Assembly (NCBI RefSeq): GCF_024506435.1
Contig: NZ_JANIET010000001.1
Location: 2,294,001-2,358,000 of the forward strand
DNA: 64,000 nt
Direction: 5' to 3'
From: Pantoea trifolii
Lineage (GTDB): Bacteria; Pseudomonadota; Gammaproteobacteria; Enterobacterales; Enterobacteriaceae
In this document: piece by piece, positions 30,086 to 39,001 of the stretch
How positions within the stretch are numbered: the first letter of the stretch is position 1
Layout: the number at the start of each line of letters is the position of its first letter
Program-made: the position numbers and the translations under genes
The notes under the pieces: generated by a model
Database searches by the model: none
What the model was told of the DNA's origin: nothing
What the model saw: the letters and a program-made list of their open reading frames with translations, nothing else

Positions 30086-30733
30086 TTACTGCAATTGCAC
30101 CAGAGTGAGATGATTACCGAATACTGCGCCGGTATCGATGTAATGCTGATTCGCCACATTGAGCGGTTGTTCTAACGGCGTGTGGCCAAAGTAGAAATCA
30201 CTGGCGCCATCGATGTGGGCTGAACTGCCACGTTGATGGCGTCCCAGCCGATCGCGACTCCACACCACTTGTTGCCAGTCAACATCCTGCCCCAATGCAT
30301 AATGGCTGGCAGGATAATCGGCGTGGGCAATCACTACTACGCGATTGCCGAAATCCAGATGCAGGATCAACGGTAACTCAGCGCAGCGTCTTAACGCATG
30401 GCGCGCAGCAATTAATTTTGCGCCCTTCAGCTGCCAAAACCACTCGCCGCCGTTCATCATCCACAAGGTTTGGTCGCGACCATCCAGCGCAGCGAGCGCC
30501 ATCTGTTCGTGGTTGCCGCGCACGCAGCGAAACCAGGGTTCCTGCATCAGCGCTAAACAGCCAGGACTGTCCGGCCCGCGATCGATTAAATCGCCCACCG
30601 ACAGCAACAAATCCTGCTGCTTATCGAAATCCCGCTTCTGCAGTTGCGCATCGAGCTGGGCGCGGCAACCGTGCAGATCGCCAACCACCCAAATCTTTCG
30701 CCACATTTGCGTGTTTACCGTTTGGTAAAGCAT
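30086..30733 (-). CDS. pphA: PPP-family serine/threonine protein phosphatase PphA
   Basis: 215 residues from ATG 30733, which follows GGGGAAGATTAC. Metallophosphoesterase motifs GDLHGC, GDLIDRGPDS and RGNHEQM are all intact, with later histidines in VVVIAHADYP and FGHTPLEQP. In E. coli PphA (PrpA) is linked to heat shock and the Cpx response. In E. coli yebV and yebW lie between rsmF and pphA; they are absent here. Confidence 0.92.
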   Translation of the reverse strand: MLYQTVNTQMWRKIWVVGDLHGCRAQLDAQLQKRDFDKQQDLLLSVGDLIDRGPDSPGCLALMQEPWFRCVRGNHEQMALAALDGRDQTLWMMNGGEWFWQLKGAKLIAARHALRRCAELPLILHLDFGNRVVVIAHADYPASHYALGQDVDWQQVVWSRDRLGRHQRGSSAHIDGASDFYFGHTPLEQPLNVANQHYIDTGAVFGNHLTLVQLQ

Positions 30734-30816
30734 GTAATCTTCCCCGGTTGACTGGAAGTTTAGTGAGCCCGGCATAAAGTATAGTCTTGTCAGGTTTAGC
30801 CAGCGGAGGGAGCAGC

Positions 30817-30924
30817 ATGAGCGGACGGAAGCAATTCATTGGTGTATTGATCGTTATTTTCATTGGTAGCTTGCTGCTACTGGAATCACTCGCTCGTCTG
30901 GTACATCTGTTATTTGTGGGATAA
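30817..30924 (+). CDS. Small single-pass membrane protein, 35 residues, unrecognised
   Basis: ATG 30817 is set by a strong GGAGGGAGCAGC ribosome site. The product starts MSGRKQF, has one hydrophobic helix (about 8-22, GVLIVIFIGSLLLL), then ESLARLVHLLFVG. The positive N-terminus predicts N-in topology. I recognise no family. It lies between pphA (divergent) and a methyltransferase gene with 65 bases to the latter, so it may share its transcript. Confidence 0.6.
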   Translation: MSGRKQFIGVLIVIFIGSLLLLESLARLVHLLFVG

Positions 30925-30989
30925 TTACGCGACTTTACATTCCGCGCTAAACGCCTAAACTCCTTTGCGCATCATATAAAGGAGCCTGT

Positions 30990-31721
30990 ATGAGCCAGAA
31001 TATTTACGACAATCCAACCTTTTTTGCCGGTTACGCCACCTTGCCACGTTCCGTTAAGGGATTAGACGGCGCGCCAGAATGGCCCGCACTGCGTGCATTA
31101 CTCCCAGACCTGCAGGACAAACGTGTTCTCGATTTAGGCTGCGGCTACGGCTGGTTTTGCCGATACGCGCAGCAGCAAGGCGCGCGTGACGTGCTGGGAC
31201 TGGACGTTTCCGAGAAGATGCTGGCGCAGGCCGCGACCATGACGCAGGGAACGCAGATTCGCTATCAGCGCGCCGATATAGAAACGCTGCAGCTAACCGA
31301 ATCCTTTGATCTCGCCTACAGCTCGCTGGCGCTGCACTACCTCACCAATATTGACGTACTTTTCGCTACCCTGTTTGAGGCGCTCACGCCGGGCGGCGCG
31401 CTGGTGTTTTCCTGTGAACATCCGATTTACACCGCGCCTGCACAACAGCAATGGATAGTGGATGAGCAACAGCAACGCAGCTGGCCGGTCAATCACTATC
31501 AGCAGGAAGGCGAACGCATCAGCAATTGGTTTGCCGATGGCGTGAAGAAGCAGCATCGCAAACTGGCGACCTGGATTAATGCAGTGATCGGCGCAGGATT
31601 TGAGATGGTGCATCTCGATGAATGGGGACCGAGCGAAGAGATGGTTGCGCTGAATCCCGCGCTGGCGGAAGAACGCGATCGTCCGATGATGTTTTTGCTG
31701 GCAGCGCGTAAACCATTGTGA
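30990..31721 (+). CDS. Class I SAM-dependent methyltransferase, substrate unknown
   Basis: 243 residues. Motif I is VLDLGCGYGWFCRYA (about 46-60), motif II acidic VLGLDVSEKML, and the post-motif ALTPGGALVFSCEHP. The general type is UbiE/BioC-like small-molecule methyltransferase; substrate cannot be told. It is not at this place in E. coli. ATG follows AAAGGAGCCTGT and a terminator follows the stop. Confidence 0.85.
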   Translation: MSQNIYDNPTFFAGYATLPRSVKGLDGAPEWPALRALLPDLQDKRVLDLGCGYGWFCRYAQQQGARDVLGLDVSEKMLAQAATMTQGTQIRYQRADIETLQLTESFDLAYSSLALHYLTNIDVLFATLFEALTPGGALVFSCEHPIYTAPAQQQWIVDEQQQRSWPVNHYQQEGERISNWFADGVKKQHRKLATWINAVIGAGFEMVHLDEWGPSEEMVALNPALAEERDRPMMFLLAARKPL

Positions 31722-31732
31722 CGTTGTCTTGA

Positions 31733-31755
31733 GGCTGCACACTGCAGCCTTTTAC
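31733..31755 (+). terminator. Terminator after the methyltransferase gene
   Basis: Stem AGGCTGCA / TGCAGCCT with loop CAC, then TTTTA. Confidence 0.7.
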
Positions 31756-31799
31756 ATATCCCTGCGACGCTATTTGTGACATTCAGGGGGCATTGCGTA

Positions 31800-31967
31800 C
31801 TAGCGCGTGATTAAAAAGATCGCCAGCAAGAAGAAGGCTAATAAACCGGCGAATGTCAGCGTTCCAATACGCGGCGTTTTGGCGCGGCCAACTACCACAC
31901 CAATAAAGATACAAAGCAGCGTTAAGGTGCCAATCATTACCCAGAGAAGATATTGTGTATTTGCCAT
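31800..31967 (-). CDS. Small two-helix membrane protein, 55 residues, unrecognised
   Basis: ATG 31967 follows AAGGATCCTTC. The product starts MANTQYLLWVMIGTL and has two hydrophobic helices (about 6-26 and 37-53) joined by the basic turn GRAKTPRIG, ending ITR. This predicts a hairpin with both ends outside and the loop in the cytoplasm. No family recognised. Other frames across this stretch give no membrane-like product, and codon use here is ordinary. Confidence 0.7.
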   Translation of the reverse strand: MANTQYLLWVMIGTLTLLCIFIGVVVGRAKTPRIGTLTFAGLLAFFLLAIFLITR

Positions 31968-32084
31968 GAAGGATCCTTATCCGGCCATTAATCAGATGCG
32001 CCAACGTTATACCATTTTTCGCACAGACTGACTGCAGCTATATGACCGCACCTTTTCTGCTGATTATTTCCCGTCCGGTCATCA

Positions 32085-32404
32085 TTAAGTCGCGTTATGC
32101 TCGCAACGCATAGCCTTGAGATTTTCCAACTGCTGTAAACGCGCTGCAGCCTTATTGTTCGCACTGGCTTTCGCAATGCCGTTACCAATACCAAAATCCC
32201 CGACGAAGCCGAGTATGGTCAGCGCGTCAAACTCGCCAGTTTTATCGATCTGCTGCTTAACACTTTGGCTTTTAGCAATCTCCTGATTTAGTGCTGCACA
32301 GTCGTAGGTTGCGCTTCGGCATCGCTCACATTTGCAGACTGCGGATATTGTTTCAGCGCGCAACCACTCAGCAGCATGGCGATCAGAATAACAGGCTTGT
32401 ACAT
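32085..32404 (-). pseudogene. Lipoprotein gene broken by a frameshift
   Basis: ATG 32404 starts a lipoprotein signal (MYKPVILIAMLLSGCALK; lipidated Cys15) in a frame that stops at 32288. A one-base shift near 32305-32315 joins it to a second frame that runs to 32085 with a protein-like sequence (TYDCAALNQEIAKSQSVKQQ, then ILGFVGDFGIGNGIAKASA and KAMRC). Together they give about 107 residues with two cysteines that could pair. The family is unfamiliar to me. Either a real frameshift or a sequencing error. Confidence 0.65.
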
Positions 32405-32505
32405 CTTGCAAGATTCTCACTAAAGCGGCGATTTATTTCGAGAAACTGTAGCATCTGGGGGAGATGACGATCGGGGGAATAAGTAACGTTAAGATGGGTA
32501 TTTAA

Positions 32506-32534
32506 AAATAAAAAAGCACTGCCTAAGCAGTGCT
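32506..32534 (-). terminator. Terminator of the csp/ymcF-like transcript
   Basis: Minus-strand stem AGCACTGC / GCAGTGCT with loop TTAG, followed by TTTTTATTTTT. No other minus-strand gene ends here except the csp pair. Confidence 0.88.
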
Positions 32535-32599
32535 AATAATTTTGATATCAGGCAATTACCTAATAAGCCCTAATAATTATCAGGGCAGAATATCCGTTA

Positions 32600-32746
32600 T
32601 TATGCAGTTTTCAACATAATCATTGATGACTTGCAGAAAATGCATTTAGCGCCATGTGGGTTCATTTTAGTAATATCGAACGCGGAGGTGCGATATTGTG
32701 AACTCTGGCAATGCGGACATCTTAAACGATGATAAATGCGAATAAT
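32600..32746 (-). CDS. YmcF/YnfQ-like zinc-ribbon microprotein, probable AUU start
   Basis: Directly after the csp stop codon a frame encodes up to 48 residues with the core RCPHCQSSQYRTSAFDI and NPHGAKCIFCKSSM: two CxxC pairs 21 residues apart, a zinc ribbon. It closely matches the E. coli cold-shock microproteins YmcF and YnfQ, encoded just downstream of csp genes. The frame has no ATG, GTG or TTG upstream of the first cysteines after the csp stop. ATT codons at 32746-32744, 32743-32741 and 32737-32735 are the candidates. The first overlaps the csp stop as TAATT with AGG seven bases before it. E. coli homologues are reported to start at AUU. Confidence 0.8.
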   Translation of the reverse strand: MIRIYHRLRCPHCQSSQYRTSAFDITKMNPHGAKCIFCKSSMIMLKTA

Positions 32747-32958
32747 TACAGACCTAATACATTTGTTGCAGACGGACCTTTAGGACCATCTTCAACTGAA
32801 AACTCAACACGCTGACCTTCATCAAGTGAGCGATAATCAGTGCCCTGAATGGCTGAGAAGTGGACGAAAACGTCCTTGCTGCCATTTTCAGGAGAAATAA
32901 AGCCGAAGCCTTTTTCTGAGTTGAACCATTTTACCGTTCCAAGAATTTTATTAGACAT
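32746..32958 (-). CDS. CspA-family cold-shock protein
   Basis: 70 residues, one cold-shock domain with RNP1 KGFGFISP and RNP2 VFVHFSAI. It is nearer to the cold-inducible CspA/CspG group than to CspC by its leader and its microprotein partner, but the exact paralogue cannot be named. ATG follows AAAAGGTAAAAATT, the spacing and shape seen in cspA genes. Not at this place in E. coli. Confidence 0.93.
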   Translation of the reverse strand: MSNKILGTVKWFNSEKGFGFISPENGSKDVFVHFSAIQGTDYRSLDEGQRVEFSVEDGPKGPSATNVLGL

Positions 32959-33125
32959 AATTTTTACCTTTTAAATGAGCCTATTGGCGTAAGGGCCGAG
33001 TTGCAGATACGAATCAGAACTTAGGATAAGACTCAAAGAGAAAGGGCTTGAAGCGGCACTAACTGGGATGAGAAATACAATGGGAACTAACCTTCTAACT
33101 GTCTGCTATTCAGACCGACGAAGCA
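32959..33125 (-). promoter_or_regulatory. Long 5' leader of the cold-shock gene, likely thermoregulated
   Basis: About 165 bases upstream of the csp start without a gene, A/T-rich near the ribosome site and containing AGTTCCC and CTTCAAG blocks that also occur, in similar order, in the E. coli cspA leader. cspA-type leaders fold differently at low temperature. The start of transcription was not located. Confidence 0.4.
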
Positions 33126-33219
33126 TTAACGCATTTATTTGCGCCACTAGCAAGCGAAAAGAACATTTAATTCTCGATGAGTAATAATGGTTTTTTAATT
33201 TAAAACGCAAAAAACAGAC

Positions 33220-33319
33220 AAAAAAAGACCCAATACGATTCCTGTATCGGGTCCAGGGAAATGGCTCTTTGAGAGCCGTGCGCTAAAAGTTGGCATTTTT
33301 GCAGGCGAGGACGCCTTGC
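33220..33319 (-). ncRNA. sdsR: SdsR (RyeB) small RNA
   Basis: The minus strand from 33319 begins GCAAGGCGT and carries TGCCAACTTTTAGCGCACGG, then the hairpin GGCTCT..AGAGCC, the segment CATTTCCCTGGACC and the final hairpin GACCCGATAC / GTATTGGGTC with a run of seven T. These blocks match E. coli SdsR in the same order, and the location upstream of yebY is where sdsR sits in E. coli, between pphA and yebY. SdsR is a sigma-S-dependent, Hfq-bound RNA that represses several mRNAs. A CTACCTT element at 33332-33326 suits a sigma-S -10 site. The antisense RNA RyeA would be on the plus strand. Confidence 0.93.
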
Positions 33320-33463
33320 CATTTAAAGGTAGACCAGGATTGAGGGTTTTCCAGCCAATCCACAGGTTTGATACGCAAAGGTGACAACTCTGTGATCGGA
33401 GTGACAGAACGAGAAAGCAAGCGTAGCGGCAGAAATGTGCGCTACGCCTGAAAAATGAGGGGA

Positions 33464-33808
33464 TTACTTATCGCACAGTTGCTGAGCGCGATCGTTGATC
33501 GGCTGCAGACTCATTTTCTGATCGGGATGGGCTTTATCAACGGCGACGATGGTGTCGATCGATTGCAGCGTGCCCTGCCCGGCAGTTTTGCGCGCTAAGG
33601 CTTTATCGTTGAGCGGATACTGCAGCAACGTACCCGGATTAATCGCGAACAGTGCACCGTCTTTCTCGCAGGTCAACATCACCTCTTCGCGGGTGAAGGG
33701 CCATTTGTCTTTTCCAATCTCAAAACGGCTGACGGTAATAATCTGTGCCGCCATCGCCTGGCTGCACAGCGCCATCAATACGCAAGCTGGAATCAGTTTC
33801 TTCAGCAA
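33464..33808 (-). CDS. yebY: YebY, exported DUF2511 protein of the copper-linked yobA-yebZY operon
   Basis: 114 residues with a cleavable signal peptide (LKKLIPACVLMALCSQAMA) and two mature cysteines (LTCEKDG and QLCDK). Close to E. coli YebY. The start is a TTG after GAGG at eight bases. It follows yebZ by 36 bases. The operon's CopC/CopD homologues suggest a role in periplasmic copper handling; YebY's part is not defined. Confidence 0.93.
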   Translation of the reverse strand: MLKKLIPACVLMALCSQAMAAQIITVSRFEIGKDKWPFTREEVMLTCEKDGALFAINPGTLLQYPLNDKALARKTAGQGTLQSIDTIVAVDKAHPDQKMSLQPINDRAQQLCDK

Positions 33809-33844
33809 AATATCGACCTCATTTCATCTTCTTTAATGACACAT

Positions 33845-34726
33845 TCAGGTCGGTGACAGTGTGGCAAACACGCTCACCAACCCAATAACAATAACGGCCA
33901 GCAGCAGCTCAAGCTGCGTCAAGCGAATAAACAGATGCGCTGCATTGCTGGCCGCCAGGCGAAAGCGCGGCACCAGCAGATATCGATTGGTTAACGCGAT
34001 AGCGATCATCAGCATGACCAGCAGCACCTTCACCACCAGCAGCTCGCTCCACAGCGTAACTTGCCAATTTAGCGGTGAACCGGCAATCAGCAAGCTATTG
34101 ATCGTGCCCGTCAGCAGCGCTAACGCTACTGCAAGGTGACCGTAACGCGAGAAGCGCATCATGCAGCGTATAGCATCAGTGCGAAAGGCAATCTGCCGTG
34201 CTTCACGCATCAGCACTAACAGTGGCAATAATCCGCCCGTCCAGAATGCAGCTGCAATTAAATGCAGCGCGTGATTGCCTTGTTGCAGTAATCCAGGCCA
34301 GCCATCGCGCATCGCCGCATGCCCTACGCCGGCTAAAGCCATCAGCTGCAACAGGCCGCTGCATAGCAGCAGATTTTGCCGCAGTGAGCCACGCAGCAGC
34401 AGCGCTAACGTGCTCAGCAGTGCGAAGGCAATTTCCCAGCGCCAAACCTGACCGAAGCGCGTGCTGAGCACCGCTTGCCAGGTTACCCTGTCACTGAAAT
34501 TTCGCCAGTCGCCGCTCATTAAGCCGGTTTGCGTTGCCAGCATCAGCACCGCGCTGAACAAACTCAGCAGCGCGCTGGTACGTAAAATTGAACCTAAACG
34601 TTGTGATAGCAGCGGACGATAGCGGCGCGGTGCCAGCAGCGCGGTATAGAAGGCGCTACCAGCGAGCAGCAGCACCGACAAAAAATGCAGCGCTCGCAAG
34701 CCAACCCACAACGTGCTCAAACTCAT
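33845..34726 (-). CDS. yebZ: CopD-family copper-linked membrane protein YebZ
   Basis: 293 residues from ATG 34726; about eight membrane segments of the CopD type with histidines in ALHFLSV and QGNHALHLIAAAF. It starts three bases after yobA ends. CopD proteins are thought to carry copper across the inner membrane with CopC. A TTG one codon upstream is a weaker start. Confidence 0.93.
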   Translation of the reverse strand: MSLSTLWVGLRALHFLSVLLLAGSAFYTALLAPRRYRPLLSQRLGSILRTSALLSLFSAVLMLATQTGLMSGDWRNFSDRVTWQAVLSTRFGQVWRWEIAFALLSTLALLLRGSLRQNLLLCSGLLQLMALAGVGHAAMRDGWPGLLQQGNHALHLIAAAFWTGGLLPLLVLMREARQIAFRTDAIRCMMRFSRYGHLAVALALLTGTINSLLIAGSPLNWQVTLWSELLVVKVLLVMLMIAIALTNRYLLVPRFRLAASNAAHLFIRLTQLELLLAVIVIGLVSVFATLSPT

Positions 34727-34729
34727 CAA

Positions 34730-35107
34730 TCACTTCACGCTGAAGGTGTAGCTGCCTGTGGTTTTATGCCCATCAACGGACAGCACGTGCCAGTTAACCT
34801 GATAATTGCCCGATGGCAGCGGCTGGCTGATCGGCACAATCAACTGATCATGGTGTTTATCGTTGAGTGTGGCTTTCCCGACCGCCACCGGCTGATGTTG
34901 AGCATTGAGCACATCTACGCCACTGAATGCCGCTTCAACATCTTCGGTAAAGGTCAGCGTTAAATTCTGCGGGGAGGTTTCCACCACCGCTTTATCGGCG
35001 GGGACCGGTGTTTTCAGGTGAGCATGCGCAATGGCAAACTGGCTGAAGGCCAGCGTTGATGACGCCAGAAGTAGCGCGACGATCGAGTTGAACGCAGTTT
35101 TCTTCAT
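34730..35107 (-). CDS. yobA: CopC-domain periplasmic protein YobA
   Basis: 125 residues. Signal peptide ending in AIAHAHLKTP, so the mature protein would begin with histidine, the usual copper ligand of CopC proteins; a second candidate is in LSVDGHKTTG. The start ATG 35107 follows GGGAAGAAGTC; the open frame extends far upstream without a signal sequence. First gene of yobA-yebZ-yebY. Confidence 0.93.
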   Translation of the reverse strand: MKKTAFNSIVALLLASSTLAFSQFAIAHAHLKTPVPADKAVVETSPQNLTLTFTEDVEAAFSGVDVLNAQHQPVAVGKATLNDKHHDQLIVPISQPLPSGNYQVNWHVLSVDGHKTTGSYTFSVK

Positions 35108-35260
35108 GACTTCTTCCCTTTTAAATACGGCAAACCACCGTAAACGTGGCAGCAGGATACGCCGCCGACCCAAAGCTGTCGAGACTTGCGGTGCGATCCA
35201 ATTCCCTTGATCCCAGGGTCCGAAACCATTACTTTTGCCCCTGTTTATCAGGAGAAAAGC

Positions 35261-35491
35261 ATGAGCCAAAACCTTGCCCTGCTCTCGCAGGAAGAGAAAG
35301 ACAAAGTGAATGTCGATCTGGCCGCCGCAGGCGTTGCATTTAAAGAGCGTTACAATATGCCGGTGATTGCCGAAATGGTGGAACGCGAGCAACCCGAAGC
35401 GCTGCGTGACTGGTTTCGTCAGCGCTTAATGAACTATCGCCAGGCCTCGCTTAGCCTGTCGCGCCTGCCTTACGAACCTAAGCAGAAGTAA
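35261..35491 (+). CDS. holE: DNA polymerase III theta subunit HolE
   Basis: 76 residues, identical length to E. coli, with the conserved core [20 protein letters not shown] and [15 protein letters not shown]. Theta stabilises the epsilon proofreading subunit. ATG 35261 follows AGGAGAAAAGC. exoX follows three bases after, another 3'-5' exonuclease of the epsilon kind. Confidence 0.96.
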   Translation: MSQNLALLSQEEKDKVNVDLAAAGVAFKERYNMPVIAEMVEREQPEALRDWFRQRLMNYRQASLSLSRLPYEPKQK

Positions 35492-35494
35492 TTT

Positions 35495-36163
35495 ATGTTA
35501 CGTGTTATTGATACCGAAACCTGCGGCCTGCAGGGCGGCGTGGTGGAAGTGGCGTCGGTAGATGTCATTGATGGTCAGATCGTTAATCCAATGAGCGACT
35601 TAATCTGCCCGGATCGCCCCATCAGCCGTCAGGCGATGGCGGTACATCGTATTACCGAAGCGATGGTGGTGGGCAAACCCACCATTGAAGAAGCGATTGG
35701 CCGCTACCACGGCAGTCCGCATTACGTGGCGCACAACGCCAGCTTTGATCGCCGCATGTTGCCCACCATGCCCGGCGAATGGATCTGCACCATGACGCTG
35801 GCGCGTCAGTTGTGGCCTGGCATTAAATACGGCAATCAGGCGCTGCGTCATAGCCTGAAGCTGGATGTCACACCACCGGCCGAACTGCATGCGCACCGCG
35901 CATTGTATGACTGCTACGTCACCGCTGCGCTGCTGATCCGCATTATGGAAACCTCAGGCTGGAACGCCGAGCAAATGGCGAATTTATGCCAGCCCGCGCC
36001 GGTGAGCGGCGATGTGTTCCCGTTCGGCAAATATCGCGGTCAGAGCATTGGCAGCATCGCGCGCAAAGATCCCGGCTATCTGCGTTGGGTGCTGGAAAAT
36101 GTGCGCGATTTGCGCCCACCGTTGCGGCAGGCGCTGCGCAAGTATGTGAAGAGCGATCAGTAA
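35495..36163 (+). CDS. exoX: Exodeoxyribonuclease X
   Basis: 222 residues of the DEDDh family: Exo I as [12 protein letters not shown], Exo II as AHNASFDRR, and Exo III with [10 protein letters not shown]-terminal [22 protein letters not shown] motif follows. Acts in mismatch repair and UV repair as a 3'-5' DNase. Its stop overlaps the convergent ptrB stop. Confidence 0.96.
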   Translation: MLRVIDTETCGLQGGVVEVASVDVIDGQIVNPMSDLICPDRPISRQAMAVHRITEAMVVGKPTIEEAIGRYHGSPHYVAHNASFDRRMLPTMPGEWICTMTLARQLWPGIKYGNQALRHSLKLDVTPPAELHAHRALYDCYVTAALLIRIMETSGWNAEQMANLCQPAPVSGDVFPFGKYRGQSIGSIARKDPGYLRWVLENVRDLRPPLRQALRKYVKSDQ

Positions 36164-38220
36164 TCGACGCGGTCTGGCAGGCTGCCCTGCGCCAGGCCGA
36201 TCAGGAAAGTGAACTCCTGTGCCACACCTTCATACGCTTTGAAACGACCCGATTTGCCGCCGTGACCAGAATCCATCTCAGTACAGAGTAACAGCAGCGA
36301 ATCGTTGGTTTTCAGCTCGCGCAGTTTCGCCACCCACTTAGCCGGTTCCCAATACTGCACCTGTGAATCGTGCAGGCCGGTGGTGACCAGCAAATGCGGA
36401 TAGGCTTTGGCTTCGATGTTGTCATACGGGCTGTATTGACGGATGAGGTGATAGAACTCCGCCTGTTCAGGATTGCCCCACTCATCGTATTCGCCGGTGG
36501 TCAGCGGAATCGTTGGATCGAGCATGGTAGTGACCACATCCACAAATGGTACCTGCGCCACCACGCCGTGGAACAGATCTGGTGCCATGTTCACCACTCC
36601 GCCCATCAGTAATCCTCCGGCGCTGCCGCCCATCGCGTAGAGCTGCTGACGATTGCCATACCCTTTCGCCACCAGCGCTTCGGTGACATCAATAAAATCA
36701 GTGAAGCTGTTGATTTTATTCTTCAGGCGGCCACCGTCATACCATTGCTGGCCGAGTTCGCCGCCGCCGCGCACATGAATAATGGCGTAGACGAAGCCGC
36801 GCTCGAGCAAGCTGATGCGGCTGGTGCCAAAGCTGGCATCCATGCTGCTGCCGTAAGCACCGTAACCGTACACCAGCAACGGATTGTTGCCGCGCTGGAA
36901 ATGCTTGCGGTGATAGACCAGCGAAACCGGTACTTCCGTTCCATCGCGCACCGTAATCCACAGATGCTCGCTTTTATAGTCCTCAGATTTAAATCCCGGC
37001 ACCGGCGTGCGCTTTAGCACACGGCGATCGCCGGTCTCCATGTTCAGTTCGAACAGGGTGGTTGGCATGGTCATTGAAGAGTAGCCATAACGCAAGGTGT
37101 CGCTTTCCGGCGAAGGATTGTAGGCAAGCCAGGTGACATAGGCCGGGTCGTCAAAGGCGATACCGAAGCTTTCGCCGCTCTCCCAGTTAATCTGCCGCAA
37201 GGTATTTACGCCGTGCTGCCGCTCTTCCACCACCAACCAATGGCGGAACAGCTGGAAATCTTCCAGCACCACGTTGTCACGCGCCGGGATCAGCGATTGC
37301 CAGCGCGCTTCCGCCAGCCACGCGCTGCGATAGAGACCGAAGTTTTTACCGTCGCGATTCGAGCGGATGTAGAACTGATGATTGTAGTGATCGATGCTGT
37401 ATTCGTGGTCACGGCGACGTGGGCAAAATGTTTGCGGCTGCGCATCCGGATATTCAGCATCGATCAGCAGAATTTCGCTGGTGTTGGTGCTATATAGCGC
37501 AATCAGAATGAAGTGCTCGGAGGTGGTTTTGTGCACGCTCACGTGGAAGGAATCATCCTTCTCTTCATACACTAGCTGATCGTCAGATTGCGGATGTCCC
37601 AGCTCATGGCGCCAAACCTGATACGCCAGCAGCGTTTTCGGATGCTTACGCACGTAATAGAGCGTACGGGAATCGTTGGCCCAGGCAACGCTGGAGGATG
37701 CATTGGTCAGCAGTTCCGGATACCAGCTGCCGCTCTGCAGATTACGGAAGCGAATGCCATATTGACGGCGCGACAGGAAATCTTCCGCTAACGCCATCAC
37801 CTGATTGTCTGGCGTAATCGCCAGCGCGCCCATGGTGTAAAAATCACTGTGCGCGGCGCGTTGGTTACCATCGAGCAGCAGCTGCCACGGCTCCTCAGCC
37901 GGCGCGTCTAGCGGCTGGCGGAAATAGGCGGGATATTCGTTGCCCACTTCATAACGGCTTTGATAGCGATAACCATTTTTCACATAGGGCACCGAGTGAT
38001 CCTGCGGCGGAATACGGTCGACGATCTCTTTCAGCACCCGTTCCTGCAGCGGGTTCTGCGACGCCATCATGGCGCGGCCATAATCATTTTCGGCATGCAG
38101 ATGGGCCAGCACTTCTGGATTCTCGCGGTCGTCATCACGCAACCAGTGATAATTGTCGATGCGCGTTTCACCGTGCAGATTCATGGCATGGGGAATTTTT
38201 TTCGCGTGTGGCTGATTCAT
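36157..38220 (-). CDS. ptrB: Oligopeptidase B
   Basis: 687 residues; S9A serine peptidase cutting peptides after Lys and Arg. N-terminal beta-propeller, then the hydrolase domain with Ser in [11 protein letters not shown], Asp in [13 protein letters not shown] and His in [10 protein letters not shown]. Start ATG 38220 ([12 protein letters not shown]) aligns with E. coli; an upstream in-frame start adds nine residues. Confidence 0.95.
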   Translation of the reverse strand: MNQPHAKKIPHAMNLHGETRIDNYHWLRDDDRENPEVLAHLHAENDYGRAMMASQNPLQERVLKEIVDRIPPQDHSVPYVKNGYRYQSRYEVGNEYPAYFRQPLDAPAEEPWQLLLDGNQRAAHSDFYTMGALAITPDNQVMALAEDFLSRRQYGIRFRNLQSGSWYPELLTNASSSVAWANDSRTLYYVRKHPKTLLAYQVWRHELGHPQSDDQLVYEEKDDSFHVSVHKTTSEHFILIALYSTNTSEILLIDAEYPDAQPQTFCPRRRDHEYSIDHYNHQFYIRSNRDGKNFGLYRSAWLAEARWQSLIPARDNVVLEDFQLFRHWLVVEERQHGVNTLRQINWESGESFGIAFDDPAYVTWLAYNPSPESDTLRYGYSSMTMPTTLFELNMETGDRRVLKRTPVPGFKSEDYKSEHLWITVRDGTEVPVSLVYHRKHFQRGNNPLLVYGYGAYGSSMDASFGTSRISLLERGFVYAIIHVRGGGELGQQWYDGGRLKNKINSFTDFIDVTEALVAKGYGNRQQLYAMGGSAGGLLMGGVVNMAPDLFHGVVAQVPFVDVVTTMLDPTIPLTTGEYDEWGNPEQAEFYHLIRQYSPYDNIEAKAYPHLLVTTGLHDSQVQYWEPAKWVAKLRELKTNDSLLLLCTEMDSGHGGKSGRFKAYEGVAQEFTFLIGLAQGSLPDRVDY

Positions 38221-38323
38221 TAGGCTCTTCTCACTGAAGGACAACATTCAGCAAGCGTGGCACTAATCACGCGTGATGCCAAGCTGCACGCAGCATCACT
38301 TTGCGCAGGGCAAACCAGACAGG

Positions 38324-38353
38324 GAAAACGAAGGCTGCAGATGCAACCTTCGT
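38324..38353 (-). terminator. Terminator of yebE
   Basis: Minus strand ACGAAGGTTGCA / TGCAGCCTTCGT with a two-base centre, then TTTTCC. Confidence 0.75.
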
Positions 38354-38359
38354 AGGGGA

Positions 38360-39001
38360 TTACGCGGCTTTTTCCGCGTCGATATCACGCTGAATACCGT
38401 CGCGCACATCCTGGGGAATTTTCAGCGCATCGCCGAGCGCGGAGAGATAGCTGCGCTCCATAAAGTGGTCGACATCAATGGCGGCACAGCTGAGGAAATA
38501 GAGCTCCAGCGCCTCTTCTTCGTTTTTAACATCAGCGGCCAGCCAGTTGGGATCGAGCGGGCGATTCATTGCCTGCTGAATCAACGCTTCGGCTTGCGCG
38601 CCGTAGCCCGCCTGCTGAATGTTTTGCTCAATCGCGGCGCGCTCCTGATCGTCAATATGACCGTCACTTTTCGCCGCGAACACCAGCGCCGTGACTAATC
38701 GCTCTGCACGTTGATCCATCGGCGTTTGCAGCTGACCAAAGCCCGCATCGTCCTGATGGGTTTCACGTATGCGCTGTTTGTACTTATTCCACAGCAGCGC
38801 GCCCGCCGCCGCGCCGCCGCCCAACAACAAGGCTTTGCCGCCATATTTGGTCAGCAGCTTACGCGTGGATTTACTGCCCACCAGCAATCCCGCCAGCCCG
38901 CCCAATGCGCCGGGTGCCAGCATGTCACTTAAGCCGCCCGATTTTCCGTCACCGCCCTTCTTCGCCAGCACCGATTGAATTTGCTGTAGCCAATTACTCA
39001 T
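38360..39001 (-). CDS. yebE: YebE, DUF533 inner membrane protein
   Basis: 213 residues. A glycine-rich stretch ([15 protein letters not shown]) and a hydrophobic segment ([15 protein letters not shown], about 55-70) near the N-terminus, then a TerB-like helical domain with an acidic [15 protein letters not shown] loop. Function unknown; induced by CpxR in E. coli. Confidence 0.93.
   Translation of the reverse strand: MSNWLQQIQSVLAKKGGDGKSGGLSDMLAPGALGGLAGLLVGSKSTRKLLTKYGGKALLLGGGAAAGALLWNKYKQRIRETHQDDAGFGQLQTPMDQRAERLVTALVFAAKSDGHIDDQERAAIEQNIQQAGYGAQAEALIQQAMNRPLDPNWLAADVKNEEEALELYFLSCAAIDVDHFMERSYLSALGDALKIPQDVRDGIQRDIDAEKAA

Noticed and set aside
33283..33405. Protein-looking minus-strand frame downstream of yebY
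   Set aside because: It first looked like the end of a coding sequence, but the same bases are SdsR and its promoter region, and no start codon is present.
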